This document shows, in pieces, positions 50,766 through 59,693 of a DNA stretch of 64,000 bases (the stretch's first letter is position 1; each line of letters begins with the position of its first letter). The stretch comes from CAZVKN01 sp964627035. GTDB taxonomy: Bacteria > Electryoneota > AABM5-125-24 > Hatepunaeales > Hatepunaeaceae. Below the pieces are notes generated by a model. That model had not been told where the DNA came from. It saw nothing but the letters and a program-made list of their open reading frames with translations, and ran no database searches. The translations under genes were made by a program, and so were the position numbers. The DNA is taken from positions 23,837 through 87,836 of the forward strand of contig CAZVKN010000011.1 in NCBI GenBank assembly GCA_964627035.1, given 5' to 3'.

Positions 50766-51365
50766 ATGTACAACTGGCGAAAATTAACAGCAGCGGAACG
50801 TAAGGAAGTTTTAGAATATAGGAAGCGCAATCGCCAACCTTGGCATACACCACCGCATCTCGATCTTAAAGGTACACATTGCTATCTTGTTACTGCCGCT
50901 TGTTATGAACATGCTCCTATCGTCGGTAAAAGCAAAGAACGTTACATAGAATGTGAAGATCAGGTTCTTGCTGCTTGTAATAGATTCGCATTTGAGATAT
51001 ATGCCTGGTGCATATTGCCTAACCACTATCATGTACTGCTTAAAACAGAAAAGATAAAAGAATTGCGGCGAGAACTTGGACTGTTCCACGGTCGCTCCTC
51101 TCGCAAATGGAACCTTGAAGATGATTTTGCTGGGCGTCAAGTTTGGCACAGTTGTTTTGAGCGCCCGATGAAATCAGAGCGTCATTTGCAAGTAAGCCTT
51201 AACTACGTACATCATAATCCTGTGTATCATGGTTATGTTTCGCTTTGGACAGACTGGTTGTTTTCAAGTGCATCTGATTATCTTGAGCAGATAGGTAAAA
51301 GACGGGCTGCAGAACTATGGCAATCTTATCCTATACTCGATTATGGGAAGAAATGGGATGTTTAG
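50766..51365 (+). CDS. REP-associated tyrosine transposase (RAYT 1)
   Basis: A 199-residue Y1/HUH transposase of the TnpA-REP family. The HUH motif is in WCILPNHYHVLL (near residue 88). The catalytic Tyr is in SLNYVHHNPVYHGYV (near 148). A Trp-rich tail follows (WTDWLFSSASDY). I chose the ATG at 50766 since upstream codons are repeat sequence. Family C repeats lie on both sides (array 2 upstream; two units at 51386-51500), which is the usual arrangement of a RAYT with its cognate REPs. It probably nicks and joins single strands at those hairpins. All key residues are present. Confidence 0.9.
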   Translation: MYNWRKLTAAERKEVLEYRKRNRQPWHTPPHLDLKGTHCYLVTAACYEHAPIVGKSKERYIECEDQVLAACNRFAFEIYAWCILPNHYHVLLKTEKIKELRRELGLFHGRSSRKWNLEDDFAGRQVWHSCFERPMKSERHLQVSLNYVHHNPVYHGYVSLWTDWLFSSASDYLEQIGKRRAAELWQSYPILDYGKKWDV

Positions 51366-51385
51366 AAGTTCATAGTTCAAAAGTT

Positions 51386-51500
51386 TAGAGTACAGCCTTT
51401 AGGCTGTTCTTTCTCCGGACATGCTGAAGCGTGAACTCTAAACGTTAAGAGTTCAACCTTTAGGTTGTTCTTCTTCCCGACACGCTAAAGCGTGAACTCT
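51386..51500. repeat. Two REP family C units after RAYT 1, 61-bp period
   Basis: Units start at 51386 and about 51447 with the array 1 spacing. The second is more diverged (CAACCTTTAGGTTG keeps its stem by compensatory change from CAGCC/GGCTG). Confidence 0.88.
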
Positions 51501-51658
51501 GAACTGATTCCCAATCACCCTGTTTTCTCTTGAAAACCTGCAAACTTGTCAACTTGAAATTGTACTCAGGCAGTTCAAATTAAGCTCAATACTTGACCTC
51601 CCCAAAATTCTCGCTTATCTTAATATTCCAAGTCTGTTAAAACTGGTGGTACGGCAAT

Positions 51659-52480
51659 ATGAGTTTCTGCCCAAATTGCGGCACACAAGTCCCGGCACAA
51701 GGCAAATTTTGTCCCTCATGCGGTAATTCGGTTGCGCAACAGCCACAGCCTCAGCCCCAACAACCAATTCCGCAGCCAACCCCAGTCAAAAGAGCACAAC
51801 CTCCGCGTGCTCAACCTGCTCCTGCAAAGGTCGTGCATCCGACAATCAGACCTCCGGTTCCAAAGCCTGTTCCAAAGGTCGCACCACCACCAATTCCTAC
51901 ACAAAGTCATCATCCTGCTGTCAAACCGCTAAAAACCGAACGAACTTTCGATAAGGTTGCCAAGGATGTAAGGTACAAAGGTCGCAGTCCGGTCGCCAGG
52001 ATTTTGCTGATGTTAAGCTCTCTTGCCGGGATGTATTTTTGGACTCTGCCGTTTTACCAGATCAATGCCAAAGGTGTATATGCCCAGTTTTCAGGTCTTT
52101 GGATATCTCAAGCGGGATTGCAGCTAATCAACATGGATGATCATGCCGGAGGGAAGCATGTAATTGAAGTGATAAGTATGCTACCCGTCGGTTTCGCTAA
52201 TCCGGAAGCTGCATTCAAGTTGGCAGGCATACTGGCTGTTCTTCTGCCTGTCGCTATCTTCGGCTTGATGTTTTTCATGTATTTTATTTCCTTTCTGCGT
52301 GGACGGCGTTATACCAGCGGATTCACCTTCAGCATCGTCTATACCGTTATGGCTGGCATCATCCTGTTTGTAGCGGGGATAGAGATGAAAGAAAAACTGA
52401 TAATCTTCCATATTGTCGGTCCCGGATATTGGGGCACATTGATTTGCCTTTTTTGCGCTAAAATATCCTCAAAAATCTAA
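51659..52480 (+). CDS. Zinc-ribbon membrane protein
   Basis: A 273-residue protein. An N-terminal zinc ribbon (CPNCGTQ ... CPSCGNS) is followed by a Pro/Gln-rich linker (residues about 25-90) and then about four TM helices (ILLMLSSLAGMYFWTLPFY, LAGILAVLLPVAIFGLMFFMYFISF, FSIVYTVMAGIILFVAGIEM, and the C-terminal one). Such double-Cys ribbon plus membrane proteins are common and mostly unassigned. No partner gene is next to it. Confidence 0.75.
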   Translation: MSFCPNCGTQVPAQGKFCPSCGNSVAQQPQPQPQQPIPQPTPVKRAQPPRAQPAPAKVVHPTIRPPVPKPVPKVAPPPIPTQSHHPAVKPLKTERTFDKVAKDVRYKGRSPVARILLMLSSLAGMYFWTLPFYQINAKGVYAQFSGLWISQAGLQLINMDDHAGGKHVIEVISMLPVGFANPEAAFKLAGILAVLLPVAIFGLMFFMYFISFLRGRRYTSGFTFSIVYTVMAGIILFVAGIEMKEKLIIFHIVGPGYWGTLICLFCAKISSKI

Positions 52481-52578
52481 ATCATCCACTTGCCGTTTCT
52501 CTTTGGTTTGCACCGCACCTGCAATCCGGACAGTTGACATTCGCTGCTTAAAAGATTACATTTCCAACTTGCTCACAA

Positions 52579-52651
52579 GGGGCTGTAGCTCAGTTGGGAG
52601 AGCGGTACGTTCGCAACGTACAGGTCAGCGGTTCGATCCCGCTCAGCTCCA
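52579..52651 (+). tRNA. tRNA-Ala (CGC)
   Basis: A 73-nt cloverleaf GGGGCTGTAGCTCAG...GGTTCGATCCCGCTCAGCTCC with discriminator A. Anticodon loop TTCGCAA gives CGC, reading GCG. The G3-U70 pair, the alanine identity element, is present. CCA is not encoded. Confidence 0.96.
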
Positions 52652-52663
52652 CAGGAAGTCGTT

Positions 52664-52782
52664 TCACGCAAAGATCGCTAAGCTGCGAAGATCTTGTATA
52701 TGTTTCTGTACCAATCAACCGTAGAATGAAGACAAGACAATTAGAATAATTCAAAACTTTGCGACTTAGCGTCTTTGCGTGA
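52664..52782. repeat. Widely spaced CACGCAAAG inverted repeat
   Basis: The left arm TCACGCAAAGATCGCTAAG (52664) and right arm CTTAGCGTCTTTGCGTGA (ends 52782) form about 24 bp of stem around a 65-base AT-rich centre, between tRNA-Ala and the SRP RNA. Confidence 0.7.
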
Positions 52783-52790
52783 GTATCAAT

Positions 52791-53072
52791 CGGCTGTGCT
52801 AGGCGGGGAGTTAGCGGTGTCCTGTAACTCGCAATCCGCTACAGCGAGGTCGAATACCCACATTTGAGGTTTACTTTCCTTCCAGACGCTCCGCATCGGC
52901 GACGTTAACGATCTGGTCCCGCGCAGCGATCGCGCACCTAACCCCGTCAGGACCGGAAGGTAGCAGCGGTAAGTGTAGCTATCGGGTGCCGTGGGGGCGC
53001 TGGGTCTCAGTCGTCGTGCGACAGTGGTTTGGAATGTGTTTGTGATCGAAGGTGGGGCACAGCCGTTTTTTT
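52791..53072 (+). ncRNA. ffs: Signal recognition particle RNA, long form with Alu domain
   Basis: The S-domain hallmark GTCAGGACCGGAAGGTAGCAGC lies at 52946-52967, containing the GGAAG tetraloop region and asymmetric loop bound by Ffh. The 5' part (GCTAGGCGGGGAGTTAGCGG, then CTGTAACTCGCAATCCGCTA) is the Alu domain of large bacterial SRP RNAs. The ends pair (CGGCTGTGC / GCACAGCCG at 53057-53065), and seven T follow as terminator. Length about 275 nt. It guides membrane protein targeting. Confidence 0.93.
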
Positions 53073-53139
53073 CACTGTCTTAAAATAGAACTATGAGCTG
53101 TCAGATTACCGCACCTGTGCAAAGGAAAACTTTGAACAT

Positions 53140-53679
53140 ATGGTTAAGAAGCTGAACCTTGGATGTGGTACTGCTCCACTTGATGGATGGATTAATGTGG
53201 ACAGTGCGGACTTGCCGGGGGCGGATTTGGTCTATAATATCGAGGATCTTCCGCTTCCTTTTGAGGATCAGGAGATTGACGAAATACTGTGCAGGAATAT
53301 CCTTGAGCATGTTGAGTACATTCCGATACTGGCAGACTTGCACCGGATACTCAAACCGGATGGGATACTGACCATTACCGTACCACATTTCACCTCGCGG
53401 GACTGCTTCGTTGATCCAACGCATAAGAAGCTGTTTTCCATTAGGACATTCGACTTTTTTGTAAAAGATTCACGGTATGAACGGGACTATTACTTCGATT
53501 TTAAATTTCGTAGGTTCGAGTTTCGGAAGTTGGTCTTCAACAAAGAATTTCCGTTCTATCTGAATTATCCGTTAGAATGGTTCTTTAATCTGAACTTACG
53601 ACTAATTGATTTCTATGAGTTAACTATGTTGGCGCGGCTGTTTCCCGCTCAGTGTATTGAATTAAGATTAGTGAAATAG
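53140..53679 (+). CDS. Class I SAM-dependent methyltransferase
   Basis: A 179-residue protein. Motif I is LNLGCGTAPLDGWINVDSAD; VYNIEDLPLPFEDQEIDEILCRNILEHVE and DLHRILKPDGILTITVPHF are typical of small methyltransferases such as those in glycan clusters. It is short and lacks an accessory domain. Substrate unknown. It sits alone after SRP RNA with a weak ribosome site. Confidence 0.85.
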   Translation: MVKKLNLGCGTAPLDGWINVDSADLPGADLVYNIEDLPLPFEDQEIDEILCRNILEHVEYIPILADLHRILKPDGILTITVPHFTSRDCFVDPTHKKLFSIRTFDFFVKDSRYERDYYFDFKFRRFEFRKLVFNKEFPFYLNYPLEWFFNLNLRLIDFYELTMLARLFPAQCIELRLVK

Positions 53680-53790
53680 TTCATGCAACGGAAAGCTGTA
53701 GCCTCGCTTTCGAGTTTGTCCGATAATTCAGACTCTCCGCTGTCAGATCACTGCACCTGATTGCTATATTAATGATATTACAGGCATTAT

Positions 53791-53816
53791 GCTGTCAACC
53801 ACGGTGGGTTAACAGC
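53791..53816. repeat. REP family B palindrome (copy B12)
   Basis: GCTGTCAACC / GGTTAACAGC with one mismatch. A further decayed copy lies at about 53738-53763. Confidence 0.75.
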
Positions 53817-53848
53817 AATATATGTCACTATGAGACTGCCCCTTTTAT

Positions 53849-54892
53849 ATGAACAGAATACCACCTGAATTCATAGTGCATATACCTGAAGATAGAACAG
53901 CTCAATTTCCAAAACAAGAGCGTGATTCTTCACGGATACTGGTATATGATAAGACAGCCGGAAACGTGGTTCATGTCGGACGGTTCCGTGACATTGTCAG
54001 CTACGTTGCAGGTGATATAATTGTCGTCAATGACACGAAAGTTGTTCCGGCAAGAGTTTTTGGTTCTCGTCCCGGTGGCGGTAAAGTGGAATTGCTGTTT
54101 CTTCCCGCTTCAACAGATGACCAGTTAACAGTACTGATCAATCCATCCCGACGACTTCGTTTAGGTATGACCATATCTTTGCCGAACAGTGCAAGATTTG
54201 TGTTATCGGATCGGAATGTTGACGGCGGTTGGAGTGGTACATGGTCGTGTGACAAAACCGACGAAACTATTGAATCATATCTGAAGCTGATAGGGCAAAC
54301 ACCACTGCCACCGTATATTCGTCGTGAAGCGCAGGAATCGGATCGAACCCGTTACCAGACTGTCTATGCTGAAAACGCAGGATCGGTAGCAGCACCTACA
54401 GCAGGCTTGCATTTTACACCGAAGCTGCTCAAAGAATTGGAGTCACAAGGATCAAAGATTGCTAAAATAACGCTGGATGTCGGGCTTGGAACATTCATAC
54501 CGATTCGATCTGATGACCTGTCTGAACATGACATGCACAGCGAAAGTTATCACATTTCGGCTGAAGCTGCTGAGATGATTAATGTAGCTCGTGAGGTCGG
54601 AAGGAATATCACAACGGTCGGGACTACTTCAGTAAGAGCACTTGAGTCTTCGTCTGATGATGATTCGCAGATAAAGCCGGGAGCACGTCCGACAAATCTA
54701 TTCATTCATCCACCTGATTACAGATTCAAGGTTGTTGACAGACTGCTGACCAATTTTCACCGACCTGACTCAACCCTGTTGCAACTGATCGCAGCCTTGA
54801 TCGGGTGGGATGGAGTAAATGAATGCTACCGGACAGCGCTTGAATCTGACTTTCGCTTTTACAGCTATGGCGATGCAATGTTGATAGTTTGA
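53849..54892 (+). CDS. queA: S-adenosylmethionine:tRNA ribosyltransferase-isomerase
   Basis: A 347-residue enzyme of queuosine synthesis that transfers the ribosyl part of SAM to preQ1 in tRNA. Motifs: DSSRILVYDK, VVNDTKVVPARVFG, PPYIRREAQESDRTRYQTVYA, GSVAAPTAGLHFT, LDVGLGTFIPI, TNLFIHPPDYRFKVVDRLLTNFHRP. Length matches. It ends 7 bases before the glucanotransferase fusion, so the two may be co-transcribed. Confidence 0.96.
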   Translation: MNRIPPEFIVHIPEDRTAQFPKQERDSSRILVYDKTAGNVVHVGRFRDIVSYVAGDIIVVNDTKVVPARVFGSRPGGGKVELLFLPASTDDQLTVLINPSRRLRLGMTISLPNSARFVLSDRNVDGGWSGTWSCDKTDETIESYLKLIGQTPLPPYIRREAQESDRTRYQTVYAENAGSVAAPTAGLHFTPKLLKELESQGSKIAKITLDVGLGTFIPIRSDDLSEHDMHSESYHISAEAAEMINVAREVGRNITTVGTTSVRALESSSDDDSQIKPGARPTNLFIHPPDYRFKVVDRLLTNFHRPDSTLLQLIAALIGWDGVNECYRTALESDFRFYSYGDAMLIV

Positions 54893-54899
54893 TAATGCA

Positions 54900-57800
54900 A
54901 TGATTAAATCAATGCTAAACCGAAAACTTCACCAACTATGCCGTCTCTACGGTGTGCAAACCGAATACACTGATGGTCTGAATCAGAAACGTCAGGCAAC
55001 CGATGAAGCACTGTTGTTCACACTGAAGGAGCTTGGTGCAAAAGTGCCAACTTTGTCGGACGTACCTGATGCACTGCAGCGGAAGCATAGAGAGCTATGG
55101 AAAAGAGTCATTGAGCCCGTCGTTGTGGTTTGGGACGGTCTAAAAACTGATCTACGCCTAAATTTGTCGGTTGATATTTCTGAGAGTCTGATTGATTGTA
55201 AGTTAAAGACTGGAGATAACGAAGTTAGGAGATGGACAATTGACCTCTCAAAATTATCAGTTTTGAAACAGAGATCTTTCGGCAATGATAAATTCGTTGT
55301 TAAGAGAATCTCGCTCCCAAAGGATATTCCGTTCGGCTATCACCAATTGAATCTTCAAATTTCTGATAATTCATATTCTGCATTAGTTATCTCTGCACCG
55401 TCAACCGCCTATATTCCAACCGAACCGGAGAAGAACTGGGGGATATTCTGTCCAACCTATGCTTTGCGTTCGGATAGGAGTCTTGGCTCAGGTGATCTGA
55501 CAGATCTTAAATCACTTCAAAAGTGGGGGATGAAACAGGGCGCAACAGTTACAGGAACTCTGCCGCTGTTAGCATCGTTTCTTGACAGCCCATTCGAGCC
55601 GAGCCCTTACTCACCGGCAAGCAGGCTTTTTTGGAATGAACTGTTTGTAGATCCGATTGACACTCCTGAGTTTAATGATTGCCCGGCAGCACGACATGTT
55701 GCAAAGTCTTCCGATTTTCGCAGGCAAGTAAGAGAGCTAAACAGATCCTCACTGACTGACTATAAAGAACAGATGGCTTTGAAGAAAAGCCTGTTGGAAT
55801 TGATGGCGGAGCACTTTTCTAACGGAAAATCTGAACGAAGGAATGAGTTTAATAGTTTTGTTGAGTCACATCCTGAGGTCAGGAAGTATGCTCGATTTCG
55901 GGCTGTTGTGGATCGAACCGGAACAAGTTGGGCACAGTGGGATAGCAGTTTGCGAGACAGGGAGATAAAGCAGGATGATTATAATGTAAAGAACGAAAAC
56001 TACCACATGTTTGTTCGGTGGATTGCACACGAACAGATGAAAAAACTGCGTAATTCAGATAGCAAACTGTACCTTGATCTGCCTCTCGGGGCAAGTTACG
56101 AAAGCTATGATGTGTGGAAGCATCGTCATTTGTTTGCGCTGAATATGTCAGCAGGAGCGCCGCCTGACAAGCTGTTTGTAGATGGTCAGAATTGGGGTTT
56201 TCCGCCTTTGCATCCATCCAAATTGCGTTTGAGTCGTTATGGATATTTCATTGATTACATTCGGCACCACATGCAGAAAGCGGATATGCTGCGGATTGAT
56301 CATGTGATGGGTCTGCACAGACTGTACTGGATACCGAAGGGTATGTCAGCGAAGGACGGTGTCTATGTACACTATCCCGCTGAAGAGATGAATGCCATAG
56401 TCTGTCTGGAGTCTAATGGAAACAAGACTGCAATCGTCGGTGAAGACCTCGGAACTGTACCCGATTATGTTCGCAAATCAATGGATAGACACAGATTTCA
56501 GCGGATGTATGTGCTGCAATTTGAACTGACCGGAAACCCGGTCAAAGCAATTAACGAGGTTCCTCCGAACACGGTTGCCAGCCTTAACACTCACGACACA
56601 CCGACCTTTGCCGGATTTTGGCACGGAAACGATATTGATGATCTGCTTGATCTTGGGCTTTACAGCGTTGAGCAGGCTGAATCTGAACGAGCATATCGTG
56701 AGCGGCAAATGGATGCTTTGGTAAAGTACCTTAAAGAGTGTAAATTGCTTTCAGAAAACGATAACGATCTGCATTCTATTCTGAAGGCTTGTTACAGTTA
56801 TCTCGCGAGAAGTGAAGCCTCAACAGTACTAATCAATCTCGAAGACTTGTGGTTGGAAACAAAACCACAGAACGTTCCCGGTACATATCTTGAGCGACCG
56901 AACTGGAGACGAAAAGCAAGGTTGTCACTTGAGGAGATTGATAATGATCGTTCAATTAACAAAATCCTTAGGGTTTTTAGACAATTTGGAAGAGGTTGTG
57001 AAGCCAATCCATCACAACCTGACTGGACAAAGATCGGAGAAAAAACGAAAACTGAACCGATGACAAAATACAATAAAACTCTGCTCACAAAGAACGATCT
57101 GTACCTGTTTAATGAAGGTAGCCACTACCGTTTGTATAATCACCTCGGTGCACATACAACGAAGTATAAAGGACAAGACGGGACATACTTTGCAGTGTGG
57201 GCTCCTGATGCAGAGTATGTCAGCGTCATCGGAGATGATAACGGTTGGAATCGGAGCAGCAACCCTATGCATCCGAAAGGTGAGTCCGGAATATGGGAAG
57301 CTTTCATTCCCGATGTCGGTCATGGAAAGCTCTATAAATATTTTATCCGCTCTCGATATGATGAATATGAAATAGAAAAAGGTGATCCGTATGCCTTCTT
57401 CAGTGAGATAGCTCCCAAGAGTGCATCCATCGTATGGGATCTTGACTATGAGTGGGGGGACAGTGATTGGATGTCGGGAAGAGACGGTCGAAATGCGAAC
57501 GATGCGCCGATTTCGATTTATGAGCTGCATCTCGGTTCATGGAATCGTGTGCTTGAAGAAGGCAACCGCTCGCTATCTTATCGTGAGCTTGCTGATCAGT
57601 TAGTGAGGCATATTACAGATTCAGGATTTACTCACGTTGAGTTTATGCCTGTTGCCGAGCATCCTTTCTTCGGGTCATGGGGTTATCAAATCACCGGATT
57701 CTTCTCTCCGAGCAGTCGTTTCGGCACACCGCAGGATTTCATGTTCCTGATTGATAAACTTCATCAAGCTGGAATCGGTGTCATCCTCGACTGGGTGCCA

Positions 57801-58982
57801 TCACACTTTCCGGATGACGAGTATGCGCTCGGCAAATTTGATGGTACACAGTTGTACGAACATGCTGATCCGAAAAAGGGTATCCATCCCGATTGGGACA
57901 GTCTGATCTTCAACTACGGACGTAATGAGGTTGTAAGTTTTCTGATCAGCAATGCCCTGTTCTGGCTCGATAAATATCATGCGGACGGTTTGCGGGTGGA
58001 CGGTGTGGCTTCGATGCTGCATTTGGATTATTCGCGCAAAGAGGGTGAGTGGATTCCAAATGAACATGGTGGCAGAGAGAATCTTGAGGCAATTGCATTC
58101 CTGCGAAAATTGAACGAAGAGGTGTACAAAAATTATCCTGATGTACAGACTATTGCGGAGGAATCTACCTCATTTCCGATGGTGTCGCGTCCGACTTATC
58201 TCGGCGGGTTGGGATTCGGCATGAAATGGGACATGGGATGGATGCACGACACGCTGGATTATTTCAAGCAGGATCCGATATACCGCAAGTATCATCACAA
58301 CAGCCTGACATTCCGGCAGTTGTACGTCAACCATGAGAACTTTGTGCTGGCTCTGTCGCATGATGAGGTTGTCCACATGAAAGGATCGCTGCTCGGTAAG
58401 ATGCCTGGGGACGCGTGGCAGAAGTTTGCCAACTTGCGATTGTTGTACGGCTACATGTATGGGCAGACCGGTAAAAAACTGCTGTTCATGGGAGGTGAAT
58501 TCGGGCAATCTAACGAGTGGAACCATGACGGCAGTCTCAACTGGAAGTTGCTGAATTTACCACAAAATGCCGGACTGTTCAATTGGGTGAAGCATCTGAA
58601 TCATTTGTACCGCACTACTCCGGAGCTTTATACGGATGATTTTGACCAAAGCGGATTCGAGTGGATTGATTGCAATGACAGTGAACTCAGTGTTATCAGC
58701 TTCATCCGCAAATCGAACATGACAGATAGTATTCTGCTAATAGTCTGCAACTTCACACCGGAGGTTCGTAATGATTATCGAGTCGGTTGTCCGGTCGGAG
58801 GACATTGGTTAGAAGTTCTTAACAGCGATGCAACTCAATACGGTGGCAGCGGCGTGGGGAATTTGGGTGGTGTGACTGCTGAAGCTGTCGAAGTCCACGG
58901 TCGTCCATACTCGCTGAATCTGACGCTGCCGCCGTTAAGTGCTCTGTTTTTCAGGAGTGATGACAGTATGGGGCAAGATTAG
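54900..58982 (+). CDS. Fused 4-alpha-glucanotransferase (GH77) and 1,4-alpha-glucan branching enzyme (GH13)
   Basis: A 1360-residue protein. Residues about 1-715 form a MalQ-type amylomaltase with Asp467 (MLRIDHVMG, nucleophile), Glu515 (VGEDLG, acid/base) and Asp566 (NTHDTPT). Residues about 721-1360 form GlgB: a CBM48-like module (GTYFAVWAPDAEYVSVIGD), Asp1034 (LRVDGVASML, nucleophile), the Glu pair 1087-1088 (IAEESTSFP) and Asp1155 (LSHDEVVH). All catalytic residues are present in both halves. A Met at 721 opens the GlgB part but has no ribosome site, so a true fusion is likely. It would lengthen and then branch glucan in one polypeptide, for glycogen synthesis or remodelling. Other glycogen genes are absent nearby. 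Confidence 0.93.
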   Translation: MIKSMLNRKLHQLCRLYGVQTEYTDGLNQKRQATDEALLFTLKELGAKVPTLSDVPDALQRKHRELWKRVIEPVVVVWDGLKTDLRLNLSVDISESLIDCKLKTGDNEVRRWTIDLSKLSVLKQRSFGNDKFVVKRISLPKDIPFGYHQLNLQISDNSYSALVISAPSTAYIPTEPEKNWGIFCPTYALRSDRSLGSGDLTDLKSLQKWGMKQGATVTGTLPLLASFLDSPFEPSPYSPASRLFWNELFVDPIDTPEFNDCPAARHVAKSSDFRRQVRELNRSSLTDYKEQMALKKSLLELMAEHFSNGKSERRNEFNSFVESHPEVRKYARFRAVVDRTGTSWAQWDSSLRDREIKQDDYNVKNENYHMFVRWIAHEQMKKLRNSDSKLYLDLPLGASYESYDVWKHRHLFALNMSAGAPPDKLFVDGQNWGFPPLHPSKLRLSRYGYFIDYIRHHMQKADMLRIDHVMGLHRLYWIPKGMSAKDGVYVHYPAEEMNAIVCLESNGNKTAIVGEDLGTVPDYVRKSMDRHRFQRMYVLQFELTGNPVKAINEVPPNTVASLNTHDTPTFAGFWHGNDIDDLLDLGLYSVEQAESERAYRERQMDALVKYLKECKLLSENDNDLHSILKACYSYLARSEASTVLINLEDLWLETKPQNVPGTYLERPNWRRKARLSLEEIDNDRSINKILRVFRQFGRGCEANPSQPDWTKIGEKTKTEPMTKYNKTLLTKNDLYLFNEGSHYRLYNHLGAHTTKYKGQDGTYFAVWAPDAEYVSVIGDDNGWNRSSNPMHPKGESGIWEAFIPDVGHGKLYKYFIRSRYDEYEIEKGDPYAFFSEIAPKSASIVWDLDYEWGDSDWMSGRDGRNANDAPISIYELHLGSWNRVLEEGNRSLSYRELADQLVRHITDSGFTHVEFMPVAEHPFFGSWGYQITGFFSPSSRFGTPQDFMFLIDKLHQAGIGVILDWVPSHFPDDEYALGKFDGTQLYEHADPKKGIHPDWDSLIFNYGRNEVVSFLISNALFWLDKYHADGLRVDGVASMLHLDYSRKEGEWIPNEHGGRENLEAIAFLRKLNEEVYKNYPDVQTIAEESTSFPMVSRPTYLGGLGFGMKWDMGWMHDTLDYFKQDPIYRKYHHNSLTFRQLYVNHENFVLALSHDEVVHMKGSLLGKMPGDAWQKFANLRLLYGYMYGQTGKKLLFMGGEFGQSNEWNHDGSLNWKLLNLPQNAGLFNWVKHLNHLYRTTPELYTDDFDQSGFEWIDCNDSELSVISFIRKSNMTDSILLIVCNFTPEVRNDYRVGCPVGGHWLEVLNSDATQYGGSGVGNLGGVTAEAVEVHGRPYSLNLTLPPLSALFFRSDDSMGQD

Positions 58983-59039
58983 GTTTCTGCCTTGCTTGAG
59001 GTTGGTTGTGGTGTTATTTTGTAAGTTGTCTTATTTCCC

Positions 59040-59065
59040 GTTGTCAACCCGCCGCGGTTGACAAC
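59040..59065. repeat. REP family B palindrome upstream of RAYT 2 (copy B13)
   Basis: GTTGTCAACC-CGCCGC-GGTTGACAAC, a perfect 10-bp stem, 25 bases before the RAYT 2 start. Confidence 0.9.
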
Positions 59066-59090
59066 TCCCACTAACACTGTAACATAACAC

Positions 59091-59597
59091 ATGGGATTGC
59101 GCAATCGTTCCCTCATCAAAGAACCAACTGTTTTCTTTGTAACGACATCAACATATGAGCACAGAGTAATATTCAATAATGACAGCAGGTTAACTATAGC
59201 AGTAGACTGTTTGCTGAGAATTGCAAGTGAGATGAAGATTAGATTAGTTGCATATGTGGTGATGTCAACGCATATGCACTTGTTTGGATTCTTTGAAGGT
59301 GGTGGGGCTCAGTTGTCAGGGTTCATCAGTTCAATCAAAGGACGAATTCGTAAGGATATTGTCGGAAATAAAAGTATGTGGGAGCATCGTTTTGATGATA
59401 AAGTGATTACAACTGAAGAGATGATGTTTAATGCTATTGAATACATTCATAATAATCCTGTAAAATCTGGAGTTGTTGATGAAGCAACTGATTATCGCTA
59501 CTCCAGTGCTCGTATTTGGGTGGAATTGAATCGGATGATAGGATTTGTACTGATTTGTCGGAACTGTCAGCCGCGGCGGGCTGACAGCGGGAAGTGA
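59091..59597 (+). CDS. REP-associated tyrosine transposase (RAYT 2), C-terminus ends in a REP
   Basis: A 168-residue Y1/HUH protein. The HUH motif is in YVVMSTHMHLFGFF (near residue 61) and the catalytic Tyr in AIEYIHNNPVKSGVV (near 123). It is only distantly similar to RAYT 1. Family B palindromes lie on both sides: B13 upstream, and B14 in opposite orientation at 59564-59587. B14 is inside the coding frame, so the last residues (NCQPRRADSGK) and the stop are repeat-derived. It may be a slightly truncated but complete enzyme, since the motif region is intact. Confidence 0.85.
   Translation: MGLRNRSLIKEPTVFFVTTSTYEHRVIFNNDSRLTIAVDCLLRIASEMKIRLVAYVVMSTHMHLFGFFEGGGAQLSGFISSIKGRIRKDIVGNKSMWEHRFDDKVITTEEMMFNAIEYIHNNPVKSGVVDEATDYRYSSARIWVELNRMIGFVLICRNCQPRRADSGK
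59564..59587. repeat. REP family B palindrome in the RAYT 2 3' end (copy B14)
   Basis: CTGTCAGCC / GGCTGACAG around a GCGGCG core, in inverted orientation relative to B13. Decayed copies continue at about 59600-59625 and 59640-59662. Confidence 0.88.
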
Positions 59598-59693
59598 ATG
59601 TCAACTGCGCCTCGCAGACAGCGGGAAATGATTACAAATCTCAGTTATCAACCCGCCTTGATTTTCAACTGATTGTAAACGTTCGGAGGATCT

